Positions 1 to 10,187 are shown, counted from the first letter of the stretch. The stretch is DNA of 64,000 nucleotides from Streptomyces armeniacus (GCF_003355155.1 NZ_CP031320.1:6508287-6572286), one strand, 5' to 3'. Translations and numbers: made by a program. The notes: a model not told the origin generated them from the letters alone.

Positions 1-542
1 AGCCAGCTCTCGGCCAGGGCGTGGTCGCCGCGTTCGAACAGCGCCGCGCCCAGGTTGAACATCGCGTCCACGTGCCCCGCGTCCGCCGCCCGCCGGAACC
101 ACGACTCGGACGCGTCGCCCTTCCCGCCGTCGCGCAGGAGGACCCCGAGGTTGTACATCGCCCTGGGGTCCCCGCCCTCGGCCGCCCGCTGGAACCACGT
201 CTCGGCCTCGGCGAGTTCCCCGCGCTCCTGGAGCAGCAGCGGCACGTGGTGCGTCGCCTCGGCATGCCCCTGCTCGGCGGCCCGCCGGAACCACGTCTCG
301 GCGCCCGGCAGTTCGCCGCGCGCGTGCAGGATCTGCGCGTAGCCGTACATGGCTTCGACGTGCTGCTGGTCGGCCGCGAGTCGGCACCACACCTCGGCCT
401 CGTCGAACGTCTCGCGCCGCTCCATCAGCAGCCGCGCCAGCCCGTACATCGCCTCGGCGTCGCCGGTGTCCGCGGCTGCCCTCAGGGCCTGTTCGGCTTG
501 CTCGACCTGTGCGCCCTGCTCGCCCTGCTCGTCGGAACCCAT
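1..542 (-). CDS. Sel1/TPR-repeat protein, truncated by window edge
   Basis: The reading frame is open through the window edge, so only the N-terminal 180 or so residues are present. After a short Glu/Gln-rich start it consists of repeats of about 36 residues with the pattern A-M-Y-x-L-x-x-L-x-x-x-x-G-x-x-x-E-A-E-x-W-F-x-R-A-A, the Sel1-like form of the tetratricopeptide repeat. Such solenoids bind other proteins; no enzymatic domain is visible in the part seen. The ATG at 542 opens the protein but has no strong ribosome-binding site, so the start is tentative. It is followed upstream, on the same strand, by an ATP-binding anti-sigma-like gene. Confidence 0.75.
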   Translation of the reverse strand, partial: MGSDEQGEQGAQVEQAEQALRAAADTGDAEAMYGLARLLMERRETFDEAEVWCRLAADQQHVEAMYGYAQILHARGELPGAETWFRRAAEQGHAEATHHVPLLLQERGELAEAETWFQRAAEGGDPRAMYNLGVLLRDGGKGDASESWFRRAADAGHVDAMFNLGAALFERGDHALAESW

Positions 543-601
543 GGGGCACGATGCTAGGCGGTCCGACCGCCTCATTTGCATCGCCGCCCCGACTGCGGCC
601 G

Positions 602-1060
602 TCAGTGGCCGAGTTCGGCCCATACGGTCTTGCCGGGTGCGGGCTGCGGCTCGCGTTCGGCGACGCCCCAACGGGTGGCGAGCGCGGCGACAAGGAGGAG
701 GCCACGGCCGTTCTCGTCGTCGGGACGGGGCGCGGATGCCGTACGGGGAACGCGCGCCTCCGTACGCGTGTCCGACACCTCGATACGGAGACGGCCGGGC
801 CCGCACAACAGCCGGAGGCTGAAGTTCCGGCCCCGTACGTGTCCGTGCGTGACGGCATTTCCGGCCAGCTCCGCGACGATCAGCACGGCCGCCTCGGAGA
901 CGGGGGAGTCGTACGGGATGCCCCACTGATCGAGCCGTACGGCGGTCAGCCGCCGCGCGAGGCGCGCACTGCGCGGAGTGGACGTGAACCGCATCCAGGA
1001 CGCGGCGTCGTTCGGAGAGAGGGGAAGAGGGATTTCGGACTTCATGCCGCACACGCTCAC
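602..1060 (-). CDS. ATP-binding protein, anti-sigma-factor-like (HATPase_c)
   Basis: A 152-residue protein of the RsbW/SpoIIAB-like ATPase family common in Streptomyces. The N-box is visible (VAELAGNAVTHG), followed by a G1-like Asp (IEVSDTR) and the glycine-rich GRGLLLV segment. In this family the fold binds ATP and often a partner protein; the partner here is unknown. GTG 1060 is chosen because GGAG lies five bases upstream; an ATG at 1045 is the alternative. It is divergent from a helix-turn-helix regulator and two DUF397 genes, the arrangement of WhiJ-type loci. A second copy of this arrangement lies at 33.3-35.0 kb. Confidence 0.85.
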   Translation of the reverse strand: MSVCGMKSEIPLPLSPNDAASWMRFTSTPRSARLARRLTAVRLDQWGIPYDSPVSEAAVLIVAELAGNAVTHGHVRGRNFSLRLLCGPGRLRIEVSDTRTEARVPRTASAPRPDDENGRGLLLVAALATRWGVAEREPQPAPGKTVWAELGH

Positions 1061-1163
1061 TCACGCTCCGTAGAATGTGCATCGGCGCTGCGTGCACGTG
1101 GGTCCGTGTACGCGGCTGTACGTGCTGCGTACGCGCGGGCGCGCGGGCGGGGACAGGGGCGGG

Positions 1164-1994
1164 GTGGTGGCGGTGGCTCAGCAGCAACAGGATGACGCGG
1201 GTTCCGGGACGCTCAAGTATTTCGGCAGCCAGATGAAGCTGTTCCGGGGCCGGGCAGGCATGTCGAGAGACGAACTCGGCGACCGGCTCGGGTACTCCGG
1301 CTACACGGTCGCAAGCGTGGAGCAGGGGCGCCGCGTGCCGCAGCAGGAGTTCGTGGAACAGGCGGACGAACTGCTCGGCGCGAACGGGGTGTTGCGCGCG
1401 GGCATCCCGTTCCTGCTGGAGGCCCGCTTCCCCTCCTGGTTCGTGGACTTCGCCCTCTTGGAGGCCGACGCGGTCAGCATGCACTCGTATGAGAATCACG
1501 TGTTGCCTGGACTGCTCCAGACCGAGGCCTACGCACGGGCCGTGCACGCGGGCTACTGCCCGACGCTGGATGACGAGCAAGTGGAGCAGAGGGTGACCGC
1601 GCGACTCAGTCGCCAGGCCGTCCTGGAACGGAAGCCAACCCCGACGCTCGGATTCGTGATCGAGGAGACCGTCCTGCGTCGGCCGATCGGCGGTGCTGCC
1701 GTACTGCAAGAGCAGTTGCGGCGCCTGCTGGACTGCCAGCGGATGCGCCATGTGACGGTGCAGATCATGCCGTTGAACCGGCAGACGCACAGTGGACTCA
1801 ACGGGCCGATGGTGCTTCTGGAGACGCCTGAGCGGAAGAATCTGGTGTACATCGAGGCGCAGAGCGGGAGCTTCGTCATCTCTGACCGAGAAGAGGTGAG
1901 CGCACTGACGCAGCGGTATGGAATGCTTCGTGCGCAGGCTCTTACCCCTGAAGAGTCCGTGCGCTTCGTCGAGCAGCTGGCAGGAGAGCTATGA
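1164..1994 (+). CDS. XRE-family regulator with DUF5753 domain (WhiJ-like)
   Basis: About 276 residues. The N-terminal helix-turn-helix (about residues 20-75, with MSRDELGDRLGYS and EQGRRVPQQ) is followed by the long DUF5753 region containing the family signatures LPGLLQTEAYARAV and VQIMPL. Members such as WhiJ bind DNA and work with a small DUF397 partner in developmental control; the target here is unknown. The frame is open up to 1077, but the residues before 1164 look non-coding, and GTG codons at 1164 or 1173 after a G-rich stretch fit better. It ends in a 4-base ATGA overlap with the first DUF397 gene, so the two are translationally coupled. Confidence 0.85.
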   Translation: MVAVAQQQQDDAGSGTLKYFGSQMKLFRGRAGMSRDELGDRLGYSGYTVASVEQGRRVPQQEFVEQADELLGANGVLRAGIPFLLEARFPSWFVDFALLEADAVSMHSYENHVLPGLLQTEAYARAVHAGYCPTLDDEQVEQRVTARLSRQAVLERKPTPTLGFVIEETVLRRPIGGAAVLQEQLRRLLDCQRMRHVTVQIMPLNRQTHSGLNGPMVLLETPERKNLVYIEAQSGSFVISDREEVSALTQRYGMLRAQALTPEESVRFVEQLAGEL

Positions 1995-2203
1995 ACACCG
2001 ATCAGCCCACGCGTTCCCGTGAACTGGCCTGGTTCAAGAGCAGCTACAGCGGCGACCAGGGCGGCAACTGCGTTGAGGTGGCGGCCGGTTGCGGGGTCGT
2101 GCACATGCGGGACTCGAAGGACCGGGGGGCGGGAGCACTGGCTCTCCCCGCCACGTCGTGGGCGGCGTTCGTCGGCTACGCGGCGGCGCAGGCCGGGGAG
2201 TAG
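1991..2203 (+). CDS. DUF397 protein, first tandem copy
   Basis: Seventy residues with the DUF397 hallmark: W-F-K-S-S-Y-S-G near the N-terminus, then GGNCVEVA and HMRDSKD, then a W-x-x-F-V-G end. DUF397 proteins are small partners of WhiJ-type regulators; their biochemical role is not settled. The ATG overlaps the regulator stop (ATGA). The next gene is a close paralogue two bases after this stop. Confidence 0.9.
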   Translation: MNTDQPTRSRELAWFKSSYSGDQGGNCVEVAAGCGVVHMRDSKDRGAGALALPATSWAAFVGYAAAQAGE

Positions 2204-2205
2204 CC

Positions 2206-2397
2206 ATGCGGGCCGGGACGGCGTGGGTCAAGAGCAGCTACAGCGGTACGGAGGGCGGCAACTGCGTCGAGGTGGCGGCGGGTTGCGGCGTAGTGCACAT
2301 GCGGGACTCGAAAGACCCGCGCGCAGGCGCGCTCGCGCTGCCCGCCGCCTCCTGGGCTGCGTTCGTCGGCTACGCTGCCCGCCAGACGGCACGTTGA
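2206..2397 (+). CDS. DUF397 protein, second tandem copy
   Basis: Sixty-three residues, nearly identical in its core to the preceding gene (both carry GGNCVEVAAGCGVVHMRDSKD apart from their N-termini), so this is a recent tandem duplication. It starts two bases after the previous stop and is surely co-transcribed. Its function is presumed to match that of the first copy, as a partner of the upstream regulator. Confidence 0.88.
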   Translation: MRAGTAWVKSSYSGTEGGNCVEVAAGCGVVHMRDSKDPRAGALALPAASWAAFVGYAARQTAR

Positions 2398-2419
2398 TCC
2401 CGGAGAATTGGAACGGCGC

Positions 2420-3217
2420 ATGACCCAAGAACCGCACCTGCCGCCGGAGATCAACACCGCGGTGGCGCACTCCGCGCGCGTGTGGAACTACTGGCTGGGC
2501 GGCAAGGACAACTACCCCGCCGACCACGCCGCGGGCGACGCGTACAGCAGCAAGTACCCGCTGATCACGACCTTCGCGCAGGAGTCCAGGGACTTCCTGC
2601 GGCGCACGGTCACGTATCTGGCGGGGGAGGCCGGGGTACGGCAGTTCCTCGACCTCGGCGCCGGGCTGCCGACGGCCGACAACACGCACCAGATCGCCCA
2701 GCGCATCGCGCCCGACAGCCGCGTGGTGTACGTCGACCACGACCCGCTCGTACTGCTGCACGTGCACGTGCTGCTGACCAGTACGCCCGAGGGCGCGAGC
2801 GACTACGTGCAGGCGGATATGCGGGACACGGACATCGTTCTGGAGGGGGCCGCCAAGACCCTCGACATGGAGCGGCCCGTCGGCGTCGTCATAAACGACG
2901 TGCTGGGGCACATCGTGGACTGGGACGACGCGCTGTCGCTCGTCCACCGGCTGATGGACCGGCTTCCGTCGGGCAGTTATCTGGCGCTCAGCCACTCCAC
3001 GGCGTCCGACGAGGAGCACCGGGCCGTGCAGGAGGAGTACAACAACTCCGGCGCGATCCCGTACATCTTCCGCGAGCCGGAGCAGACCATCGCTTTCTTC
3101 GACGGGCTCGACCTCGTCGAGCCCGGAATGGTGTCGTGGCCCAACTGGCGGCCCGACGAGAAGACCGGCCGTACCACCGAGCGCGCGGGCTGGGGCGCCG
3201 TCGGGCGCAAGCCGTAA
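2420..3217 (+). CDS. DUF574 SAM-dependent methyltransferase
   Basis: A 265-residue member of the actinobacterial DUF574 methyltransferase family. Its hallmarks are the N-terminal NTAVAHSARVWNYWLGGKDN, the glycine-rich SAM loop FLDLGAGLPTADN, and VVYVDHDP at the end of strand beta-2. The substrate is unknown; these genes often sit beside WhiJ-type loci. ATG 2420 matches the family N-terminus (MTQEPHLPPEI); the upstream TTG at 2408 is unlikely. The last 24 bases and the stop codon are duplicated just downstream. Confidence 0.88.
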   Translation: MTQEPHLPPEINTAVAHSARVWNYWLGGKDNYPADHAAGDAYSSKYPLITTFAQESRDFLRRTVTYLAGEAGVRQFLDLGAGLPTADNTHQIAQRIAPDSRVVYVDHDPLVLLHVHVLLTSTPEGASDYVQADMRDTDIVLEGAAKTLDMERPVGVVINDVLGHIVDWDDALSLVHRLMDRLPSGSYLALSHSTASDEEHRAVQEEYNNSGAIPYIFREPEQTIAFFDGLDLVEPGMVSWPNWRPDEKTGRTTERAGWGAVGRKP

Positions 3218-3246
3218 CACCCGCGCCGTCGGGCGCAAGCCGTAAC
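3195..3246 (+). repeat. 24-bp tandem duplication over a stop codon
   Basis: The segment at 3195-3218, which ends the methyltransferase gene, is repeated at 3223-3246 with a 28-bp period. The second copy is outside the reading frame. It looks like a small slippage duplication. Confidence 0.8.
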
Positions 3247-3283
3247 GACAGACTGCCGCGTCGGCGTGCGCTCGGCCCGGCCG

Positions 3284-4021
3284 TCAGGCCTGCACCGTGG
3301 GGCGGACCACGACCTCGCTGACGTCGACACCGATCGGCTGCTCGATCGCGAAACCGATCGCTGACGCGATGGCGGCAGGCGGGATGGCGATCTCGTCGCG
3401 CTGCCGGATCATCGCCGTCGCCGTCTCGGGGCTCGCTCCCTTGCCGACCCCCTCGGTGTGGGTGAACCCGGGTGAGACGAGCGTGACCCGCAGGTCGGGG
3501 CCGGACTCCTGCCGCAGGCCCTCGGTCAGCACTTTGACGGCCGTCTTGGTGGCCGCGTAGACGCTCTGCGGGGGCTTCACGACGTACGCCGCGGTGGAGG
3601 CGACGTTGACGAACTGGCCGGAGCGCTGCCGCCGGAAGACGGGGAGCGCCGCGCCGATCCCGTTCAGCAGGCCGGTGATGTGCGTGGAGACCATCGCGTC
3701 CCAGTCGTCCTGGCGGAGTTCGTCGAAGGGCGACACCGCCATCGTGCCCGCGTTGGAGACCAGGACGTCGAGCCGGCCGAACCGTTCGACGGCCGTGTCG
3801 GTCAGCCGCTTGAGGTCGTCGCGGTGCGCGACGTCGATGACGGCGCCGACGGCCGAGCCGCCCTGTGCGGTGATCTCGTCCACCACCGCGTGCAGGCGGT
3901 CTTCGCGCCGGGCTCCCAGCACGAGCCGGGCGCCCTGTCCGGCGAGATATGTCGCCGTCGCCGCTCCGATGCCGCTGCTGGCACCTGTGATCGCGACGAC
4001 CTTGCCTGCGATACCCGACAT
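3284..4021 (-). CDS. SDR-family NAD(P)-dependent oxidoreductase
   Basis: A 245-residue classical short-chain dehydrogenase. Visible elements are the cofactor loop TGASSGIG at the N-terminus, the NAG motif (LVSNAG), the catalytic Ser (VASTAAYV) and the YxxxK pair (YAATK). The substrate cannot be told from sequence. ATG 4021 is preceded by AAGGA nine bases upstream, which is better than the TTG at 4027. It is divergent from a TetR gene across a spacer with two matched palindromes, so the TetR protein probably represses it. Confidence 0.9.
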   Translation of the reverse strand: MSGIAGKVVAITGASSGIGAATATYLAGQGARLVLGARREDRLHAVVDEITAQGGSAVGAVIDVAHRDDLKRLTDTAVERFGRLDVLVSNAGTMAVSPFDELRQDDWDAMVSTHITGLLNGIGAALPVFRRQRSGQFVNVASTAAYVVKPPQSVYAATKTAVKVLTEGLRQESGPDLRVTLVSPGFTHTEGVGKGASPETATAMIRQRDEIAIPPAAIASAIGFAIEQPIGVDVSEVVVRPTVQA

Positions 4022-4071
4022 GATCAACAGTCCTTACGGGGTGAATGTGCGCAGGCCAGACCATGACCTAC

Positions 4072-4101
4072 AGTGGAAGTGGGGGAGCGCCCACTTCCAC
4101 T
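4072..4101. promoter_or_regulatory. Palindromic operator 1 of the SDR/TetR pair
   Basis: Perfect 12-bp inverted repeat: AGTGGAAGTGGG at 4072-4083 and its complement at 4090-4101, with a 6-bp spacer. The inner core is AAGTGG-N8-CCACTT. Its position between two divergent starts makes it a likely TetR binding site. Confidence 0.75.
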
Positions 4102-4107
4102 GAGGTT

Positions 4108-4127
4108 AAGTGGGGAGCCCTCCACTT
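4108..4127. promoter_or_regulatory. Palindromic operator 2 of the SDR/TetR pair
   Basis: A second AAGTGG-N8-CCACTT with the same half-sites and the same 8-bp gap as the first, centred 31 bp away, close to three helical turns. The paired geometry suggests cooperative binding of two TetR dimers. Confidence 0.75.
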
Positions 4128-4166
4128 AGCAACCGCGGAAGACCGGAGAGGAGGCGGAAGCCGCCG

Positions 4167-4739
4167 ATGACCAAGGACGCACCGCGCCCGCAGCGGGCCG
4201 ACGCGCGGCGCAACCGCGAGAAGATCCTCGAAGCCGCGGTGCGCGCGTTCACCGAGGAAGGGCTGGACGTACGCCTGGAGCACATCGCCAGGAAGGCGGG
4301 CGTGGGCAGCGCGACCCTGTACCGCAACTTCCCCACCCGCGAAGCCCTGATCGAGGCGGCCTACCGCAACGAGGTCGCGCAACTCTGCGACGCGGTCCCC
4401 GACTTGCTCGCGACGCAGCCGCCGTACGAAGCCCTGCGTGCCTGGACGCGCCTCTTCCTGGACTACGTCACCGCCAAGCTGGGCATGGCCGACGCCCTGC
4501 GCGCCATCGCCGCCACGGGTGAGAACCCGTACGGCCACAGCCGGGAGATGATCCAAGCGGCCATCGCCCGTCTGATGGACGCGTGCGCGGACGCCGGGGT
4601 GATCCGCACCGACATCAGCCCGGCCGACCTGGGCGCCGCCCTCGCGGGCATCGCCCTCACCTCGGCGGAGCCCGGACAGCGCGAGCAGGCGGAACGCCTG
4701 CTGGACCTCACCCTGGACGGTCTGACCGTACGGCGGTGA
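4167..4739 (+). CDS. TetR-family repressor
   Basis: A 190-residue regulator with a standard N-terminal TetR helix-turn-helix (ILEAAVRAFTEEGLDVRLEHIA, then KAGVGSATLYRNFPTREAL) and a C-terminal ligand-binding half of the kind seen in streptomycete SbtR-like proteins. ATG 4167 is chosen after a purine-rich AGGAGG/CGGAAG leader; an upstream in-frame ATG at 4110 lies inside the operator region. It probably represses itself and the divergent SDR gene through the two palindromes. The inducing ligand is unknown. Confidence 0.9.
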   Translation: MTKDAPRPQRADARRNREKILEAAVRAFTEEGLDVRLEHIARKAGVGSATLYRNFPTREALIEAAYRNEVAQLCDAVPDLLATQPPYEALRAWTRLFLDYVTAKLGMADALRAIAATGENPYGHSREMIQAAIARLMDACADAGVIRTDISPADLGAALAGIALTSAEPGQREQAERLLDLTLDGLTVRR

Positions 4740-4758
4740 CGCGTCCCGTCGCGGTCGG

Positions 4759-5358
4759 TCAGCGGCCGCGATGGGCGCGCACGGCCGCGTGCTGGTTCGT
4801 CAGCAGGCCGCGGGCGAGGGCCGTCTGCATGGCGACGAGGGCGCGTACGACGGGGACCGCCGTCGCGAGCAGCACCACGCCGATGCCGGTGTGGAAGCCG
4901 ATGTCGGCCGAGCGTGAGGATATGTCGAACGCGAGGTCCAGCAGGCCCTGTTCGTCGTCGTCACGCGGGATGGCCCACGACCAGAGGACGTACAGCACCT
5001 CGCCGACTCCGCCGACGGTCCAGGCGAGGGCGAGGGCGAAACCCAGCATCCGTACGGGGAACGCCACCACGGTGTGCAGCAGGTCGCGCCACGCCTGGGG
5101 CTCGCGCAGCCTGTTCAGCAACCCGGCGAGGCCCGTGCCGCCGGGCTCGCGGTAGTGGTGCGGCGGGAGGGAACGGCCGGTGACGGCCTCCACGCGCCGC
5201 CGTTCGACCCTGGCGAGACCCCGCGCGGCGGTGAGGGCGCCGACGAGGACCGGCACCCCGAGGAGTGTGACCAGCAAGCCCACGCCGAAGGAGAACATGG
5301 TGATCCCGGCGACGAACGCGCCCACGCCGATGGGGAAACCGGCGAGGAGGAACCCCAA
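4759..5358 (-). CDS. Sensor-domain membrane protein, N-terminus probably frameshifted
   Basis: About 199 residues of a multi-helix membrane domain like the sensor module found at the N-terminus of some actinobacterial histidine kinases (start ELGFLLAGFPIGVGAFVAG, centre PVRMLGFALALAWTVGG). Here it stands alone with no kinase. The only start in this frame is a TTG at 5358, inside conserved sequence. An ATG at 5432, in a different frame, opens with MTQTTAHPT, while the residues just before the TTG in the main frame read EAHAPRFARE, as expected for a normal N-terminus. One or two bases appear lost or gained in the C-rich run between about 5390 and 5425. Confidence 0.65.
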   Translation of the reverse strand: MGFLLAGFPIGVGAFVAGITMFSFGVGLLVTLLGVPVLVGALTAARGLARVERRRVEAVTGRSLPPHHYREPGGTGLAGLLNRLREPQAWRDLLHTVVAFPVRMLGFALALAWTVGGVGEVLYVLWSWAIPRDDDEQGLLDLAFDISSRSADIGFHTGIGVVLLATAVPVVRALVAMQTALARGLLTNQHAAVRAHRGR

Positions 5359-5560
5359 CTCCCGGGCGAAGCGGGGGGCGTGGGCCTCGGCGGTGGGGTG
5401 GTGGCCGTGGGGTGAGCGGTCGTCTGCGTCATGCCGTTATCGTCCCGCGCGATTCGGGGCGGGGGACAGCCGTCAAACCACCGTCTTGGGGGTGGGGAAA
5501 TCCCCACCTTGGTGGTGCGTGGCGGCGCGTGGCCGCCAGCCGGTGCGCTTTGGTTGCGGG

Positions 5561-5588
5561 CCGTTCTCAAACGCCGGACGGGCTGAAT
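5561..5588 (-). repeat. Solo end of the dispersed GTCCGGCG repeat
   Basis: A single terminal segment (CTCAAACGCCGGACGGGCTG) of the repeat family seen as full inverted-repeat elements at 13.1 and 46.8-47.1 kb. It lies between a gene start and the DUF1062 terminator. Confidence 0.7.
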
Positions 5589-5642
5589 TGTGGCGGGTTG
5601 CGCCTGCGGTCCACGGTTCGGCGGAAGCAAGGGCTGGAACTG

Positions 5643-5684
5643 CCAGGGCCTGTCCGGCGGTTCGTGCCGCCGGACAGGCCCTGG
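5643..5684 (-). terminator. Strong hairpin terminator after the DUF1062 gene
   Basis: Perfect 18-bp stem (CCAGGGCCTGTCCGGCGG) with loop TTCGTG, beginning 12 bases after the DUF1062 stop. There is no T-run, as is usual for streptomycete terminators. Confidence 0.85.
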
Positions 5685-5696
5685 TACCGGCACGGC

Positions 5697-6245
5697 TCAG
5701 CGCTTCAGCGTGAAGGTGAAGTCGCCGGAGAGCTTGCCGCTCAGCCGGACCACCGAGACGAGATTCCCCTCCGTGAGGAGTCTCTCGACTTCGGTCCGTG
5801 AAAGGCCGAAGCCCTCGGCGATCAGCCGTACCGGCCGGACGGGAATCCGCGCCGGGTTCCGGACCGAGACCTCGACCGCCTCGTCCTCCGGCCGGTCCGG
5901 TGCGCCGGTGTCGAGGCGCCAGGCGTTGTCCCAGTCGAGAGCGATGCGGTTGCGGCGCCGTACGGCCGGGTCCCGGAGCAACTCGGCGGTCAGGCCCGGG
6001 TCGTCGTGGTGCAGCAGGTCCAGGAGTTCAGGCCGTACGGAGCGCACGTTCGTCCGTTCCAGGACGGTGAGCTTGGTGGTCTCCCCGCACACCGTGCACC
6101 GCGCGAGGAGCCAGACGTCGAGGAGCTTGTGGTGTGCGTTGACGCGGAATTTGCCGCTTGCACGAAAGCGCCCGGAGGCGCAGGCGTGGCAGCGGCGGAG
6201 GATGACAGGCAGGCAGGCGGGCATGACCGCCCAGCTTTCGGACAC
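5697..6245 (-). CDS. DUF1062 family protein
   Basis: A 182-residue protein recognised as DUF1062. It carries a CxxC pair near residue 19 (RCHACASGRFRASGKFRVN) and a second at about residue 50 (CTVCGE), probably a zinc-binding site, followed by a helical C-terminal half with an S4-like stretch. The family function is unknown. GTG 6245 starts the frame; ATG 6224 is the alternative. It is a single-gene unit ended by a strong hairpin, with an unusual nested inverted repeat immediately upstream. Confidence 0.8.
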   Translation of the reverse strand: MSESWAVMPACLPVILRRCHACASGRFRASGKFRVNAHHKLLDVWLLARCTVCGETTKLTVLERTNVRSVRPELLDLLHHDDPGLTAELLRDPAVRRRNRIALDWDNAWRLDTGAPDRPEDEAVEVSVRNPARIPVRPVRLIAEGFGLSRTEVERLLTEGNLVSVVRLSGKLSGDFTFTLKR

Positions 6246-6248
6246 AGA

Positions 6249-6348
6249 TGTACACCGGTTCCAGTGAGAAGTCCGCAGCGAAAAGGAGCGCGTCGCACCA
6301 AGGCGACGCGCGACGAATCAGCGCTCAGGAGGTCTCACTGGATGTACA
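6249..6348. promoter_or_regulatory. Nested inverted repeats upstream of DUF1062
   Basis: CCAGTGAGA at 6261-6269 pairs with TCTCACTGG at 6333-6341, and TGTACA flanks both arms. Inside lies a 9-bp stem-loop (GCGCGTCGC at 6288-6296 with its complement at 6303-6311). No gene is visible from 6246 to 6518. The structure may be an operator with DNA looping or the remains of a small palindromic element. Confidence 0.55.
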
Positions 6349-6459
6349 ACGGCACGTCCTCGACGAGGCGACAGAGGCGCGAGCACGCTAGCGGCGCGCG
6401 GACGAGCGGCTCAACTGGTTTTCGGGCGAGGCAGGCGAGGCAAGCGAGGCGAGGCCCGG

Positions 6460-6485
6460 CACGGGTGCCGCGCGCGGCACCCGTG
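6460..6485 (-). terminator. Hairpin terminator after sdhB
   Basis: A perfect 26-base palindrome with CACGGGTGCCGC arms, located 33 bases past the sdhB stop. It is the likely end of the sdhCAB transcript. Confidence 0.8.
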
Positions 6486-6518
6486 GGGTCAGCGCCCCCG
6501 CAGCCCTGCGGCGCACCG

Positions 6519-7261
6519 TCAGCGCCCCGCCCGCCGTGCCGCCCGCAGGTACTCGCGGTTCATCGCCGCGATCGACGGGAGCGGGATGCCCTTCGGGCAG
6601 GCGGTCGCGCACTCGCCCGTGTTCGTGCAGCCGCCGAAGCCCTCCTCGTCCATCGTCGCGACCATGTCCAGGACCCGGGACTCCCGCTCCGGGCCGCCCT
6701 GCGGCAGGGAGTTGAGGTGGACGACCTTCGCCGAGGTGAAGAGCATCGCCGAGCCGTTCGGGCAGGCCGCCACGCACGCGCCGCAGCCGATGCACTCCGC
6801 GTTCTCGAACGCCGTGTCCGCCGCCGCCTTCGGCACCGGCGTGGCGTGTGCCTCCGGGGCGCTGCCCGTCGGGGCCGTGACGTAGCCGCCCGAGCCGATG
6901 ATGCGGTCGAACGCCGAACGGTCCACCACCAGGTCCTTCACCACCGGGAAGGCCGCCGCCCGCCACGGCTCCACGTCGATCGTGTCGCCGTCCGCGAAGT
7001 GCCGCATGTGCAGCTGGCAGGCGGTGGTGCGTTCCGGGCCGTGTGCCTGGCCGTTGATGACCATGCCGCAGGCGCCGCAGATGCCCTCGCGGCAGTCGTG
7101 GTCGAACGCGACGGGCTCCTCGCCGCGCGCCGCCAGCTCCTCGTTGAGGGTGTCGAGCATCTCCAGGAACGACATGTCCGGGCTGATGCCCGTCACCTCG
7201 TACGTGGTCATGGCGCCGTCCGCGTCAGGGCCCGGCTGGCGCCAGATGCGCAGGTGGAGGT

Positions 7262-7265
<4 letters not shown>
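6519..7265 (-). CDS. sdhB: Succinate dehydrogenase/fumarate reductase iron-sulfur subunit
   Basis: A 248-residue iron-sulfur subunit. The 2Fe-2S ligands are in [18 protein letters not shown], and the later clusters sit in [15 protein letters not shown] and [13 protein letters not shown]. It passes electrons from the flavoprotein toward the quinone in the membrane anchor. GTG 7265 overlaps the sdhA stop by four bases and has GGAG six bases upstream. The three-gene order C-A-B and the short subunit fit the menaquinone-linked type of complex II, which Actinobacteria carry alongside the four-subunit enzyme. Divergent transcription from a LysR gene suggests control separate from the main TCA operon. 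Confidence 0.93.
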
Positions 7266-9328
<2,063 letters not shown>

Positions 9329-9330
9329 CG

Positions 9331-10113
9331 TCAGCTCACGACTCCCGTCATCACGGCCAGGGGAATGGAGAGGAACCCGGCGGTCAGGACCAGCGCCAGC
9401 CCGTTCGCCGTGATCTTGAGCGCCCGGTCGCGGCTCGGCCGGTTCGCGCCGAGGGTCTGGGCGGCGCTCCAGAAGCCGTGCCGGATGTGCAGCCCGACGG
9501 CGAGCATCGCCACGATGTAGATGGTGTTGCCGTACCACGTGCTGAAGGTGGCGACGATGTTCTCGTACGGGTGGCCCTCCTCGCCCCGCGGGTTCACCGT
9601 GCCGGTGGTCAGGTCGAGCAGGTGCCACACGATGAACAGCGCGAGGATCACGCCGCCCCAGCGCATCGTCCGCGTCGCGTAGTCGCCGCGGCCCTTCCCG
9701 GGCCGCCGCGGGTGCGCGTACGCGACGGGCCGCGCGGCCCGGTCCCGGCGGCTGAGCTGGTACGCGGAGACGCCGTGCAGGATGACGGCGGCCAGCAGCC
9801 CGAACCGTACGAGCCACACGAACCAGCCGTGCCGGAGGAAGGGTTCGCCGATCGTACGCAGCCAGTGCGCGTAGCCGTTCATCTCGTCCGGGCCGAAGAA
9901 CACCTTCAGATTCCCGAGGAGATGGCCGACCAGGTACGCCAGCATGATCAGGCCGGTGACGGCCATGACGGCCTTCTTGCCGACGGTCGAGCGCCATACG
10001 AGTGCCACGAGGGAGGACGGCCGCCGTGCGGCCGTCTTGCCCGTCCCTCGCCGGTCCGTCCTGCGCGGGTCCGTCTCCCGCCGGTCCGTGCGCGTCCGCG
10101 TGCCCAGTGCCAT
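9331..10113 (-). CDS. sdhC: Succinate dehydrogenase cytochrome b / membrane anchor subunit
   Basis: A 260-residue anchor of the single-subunit, five-helix type. After a basic, Arg/Asp-rich N-terminus come hydrophobic helices with [31 protein letters not shown] and [12 protein letters not shown], followed by the long insertion containing [12 protein letters not shown]. Conserved histidines in the helices are the expected haem ligands. It holds SdhAB on the membrane and reduces menaquinone. ATG 10113 has a poor ribosome-binding site, so the basic leader could be shorter. Confidence 0.9.
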   Translation of the reverse strand: MALGTRTRTDRRETDPRRTDRRGTGKTAARRPSSLVALVWRSTVGKKAVMAVTGLIMLAYLVGHLLGNLKVFFGPDEMNGYAHWLRTIGEPFLRHGWFVWLVRFGLLAAVILHGVSAYQLSRRDRAARPVAYAHPRRPGKGRGDYATRTMRWGGVILALFIVWHLLDLTTGTVNPRGEEGHPYENIVATFSTWYGNTIYIVAMLAVGLHIRHGFWSAAQTLGANRPSRDRALKITANGLALVLTAGFLSIPLAVMTGVVS

Positions 10114-10172
10114 GGGGCCGACGTTAGAGAGGGTCCGGCGGATCAGTCCAAGACATAGACCTGCTGCTTTCG

Positions 10173-10187
10173 ATAGATGATGCCTAT
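10173..10187. promoter_or_regulatory. LysR-type box between sdhC and the LysR gene
   Basis: ATAG-N7-CTAT, which also fits the T-N11-A rule for LysR proteins. Related ATAG/CTAT half-sites occur nearby at about 10154 and 10197. The 96-bp divergent spacer has no other obvious element. Confidence 0.6.
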
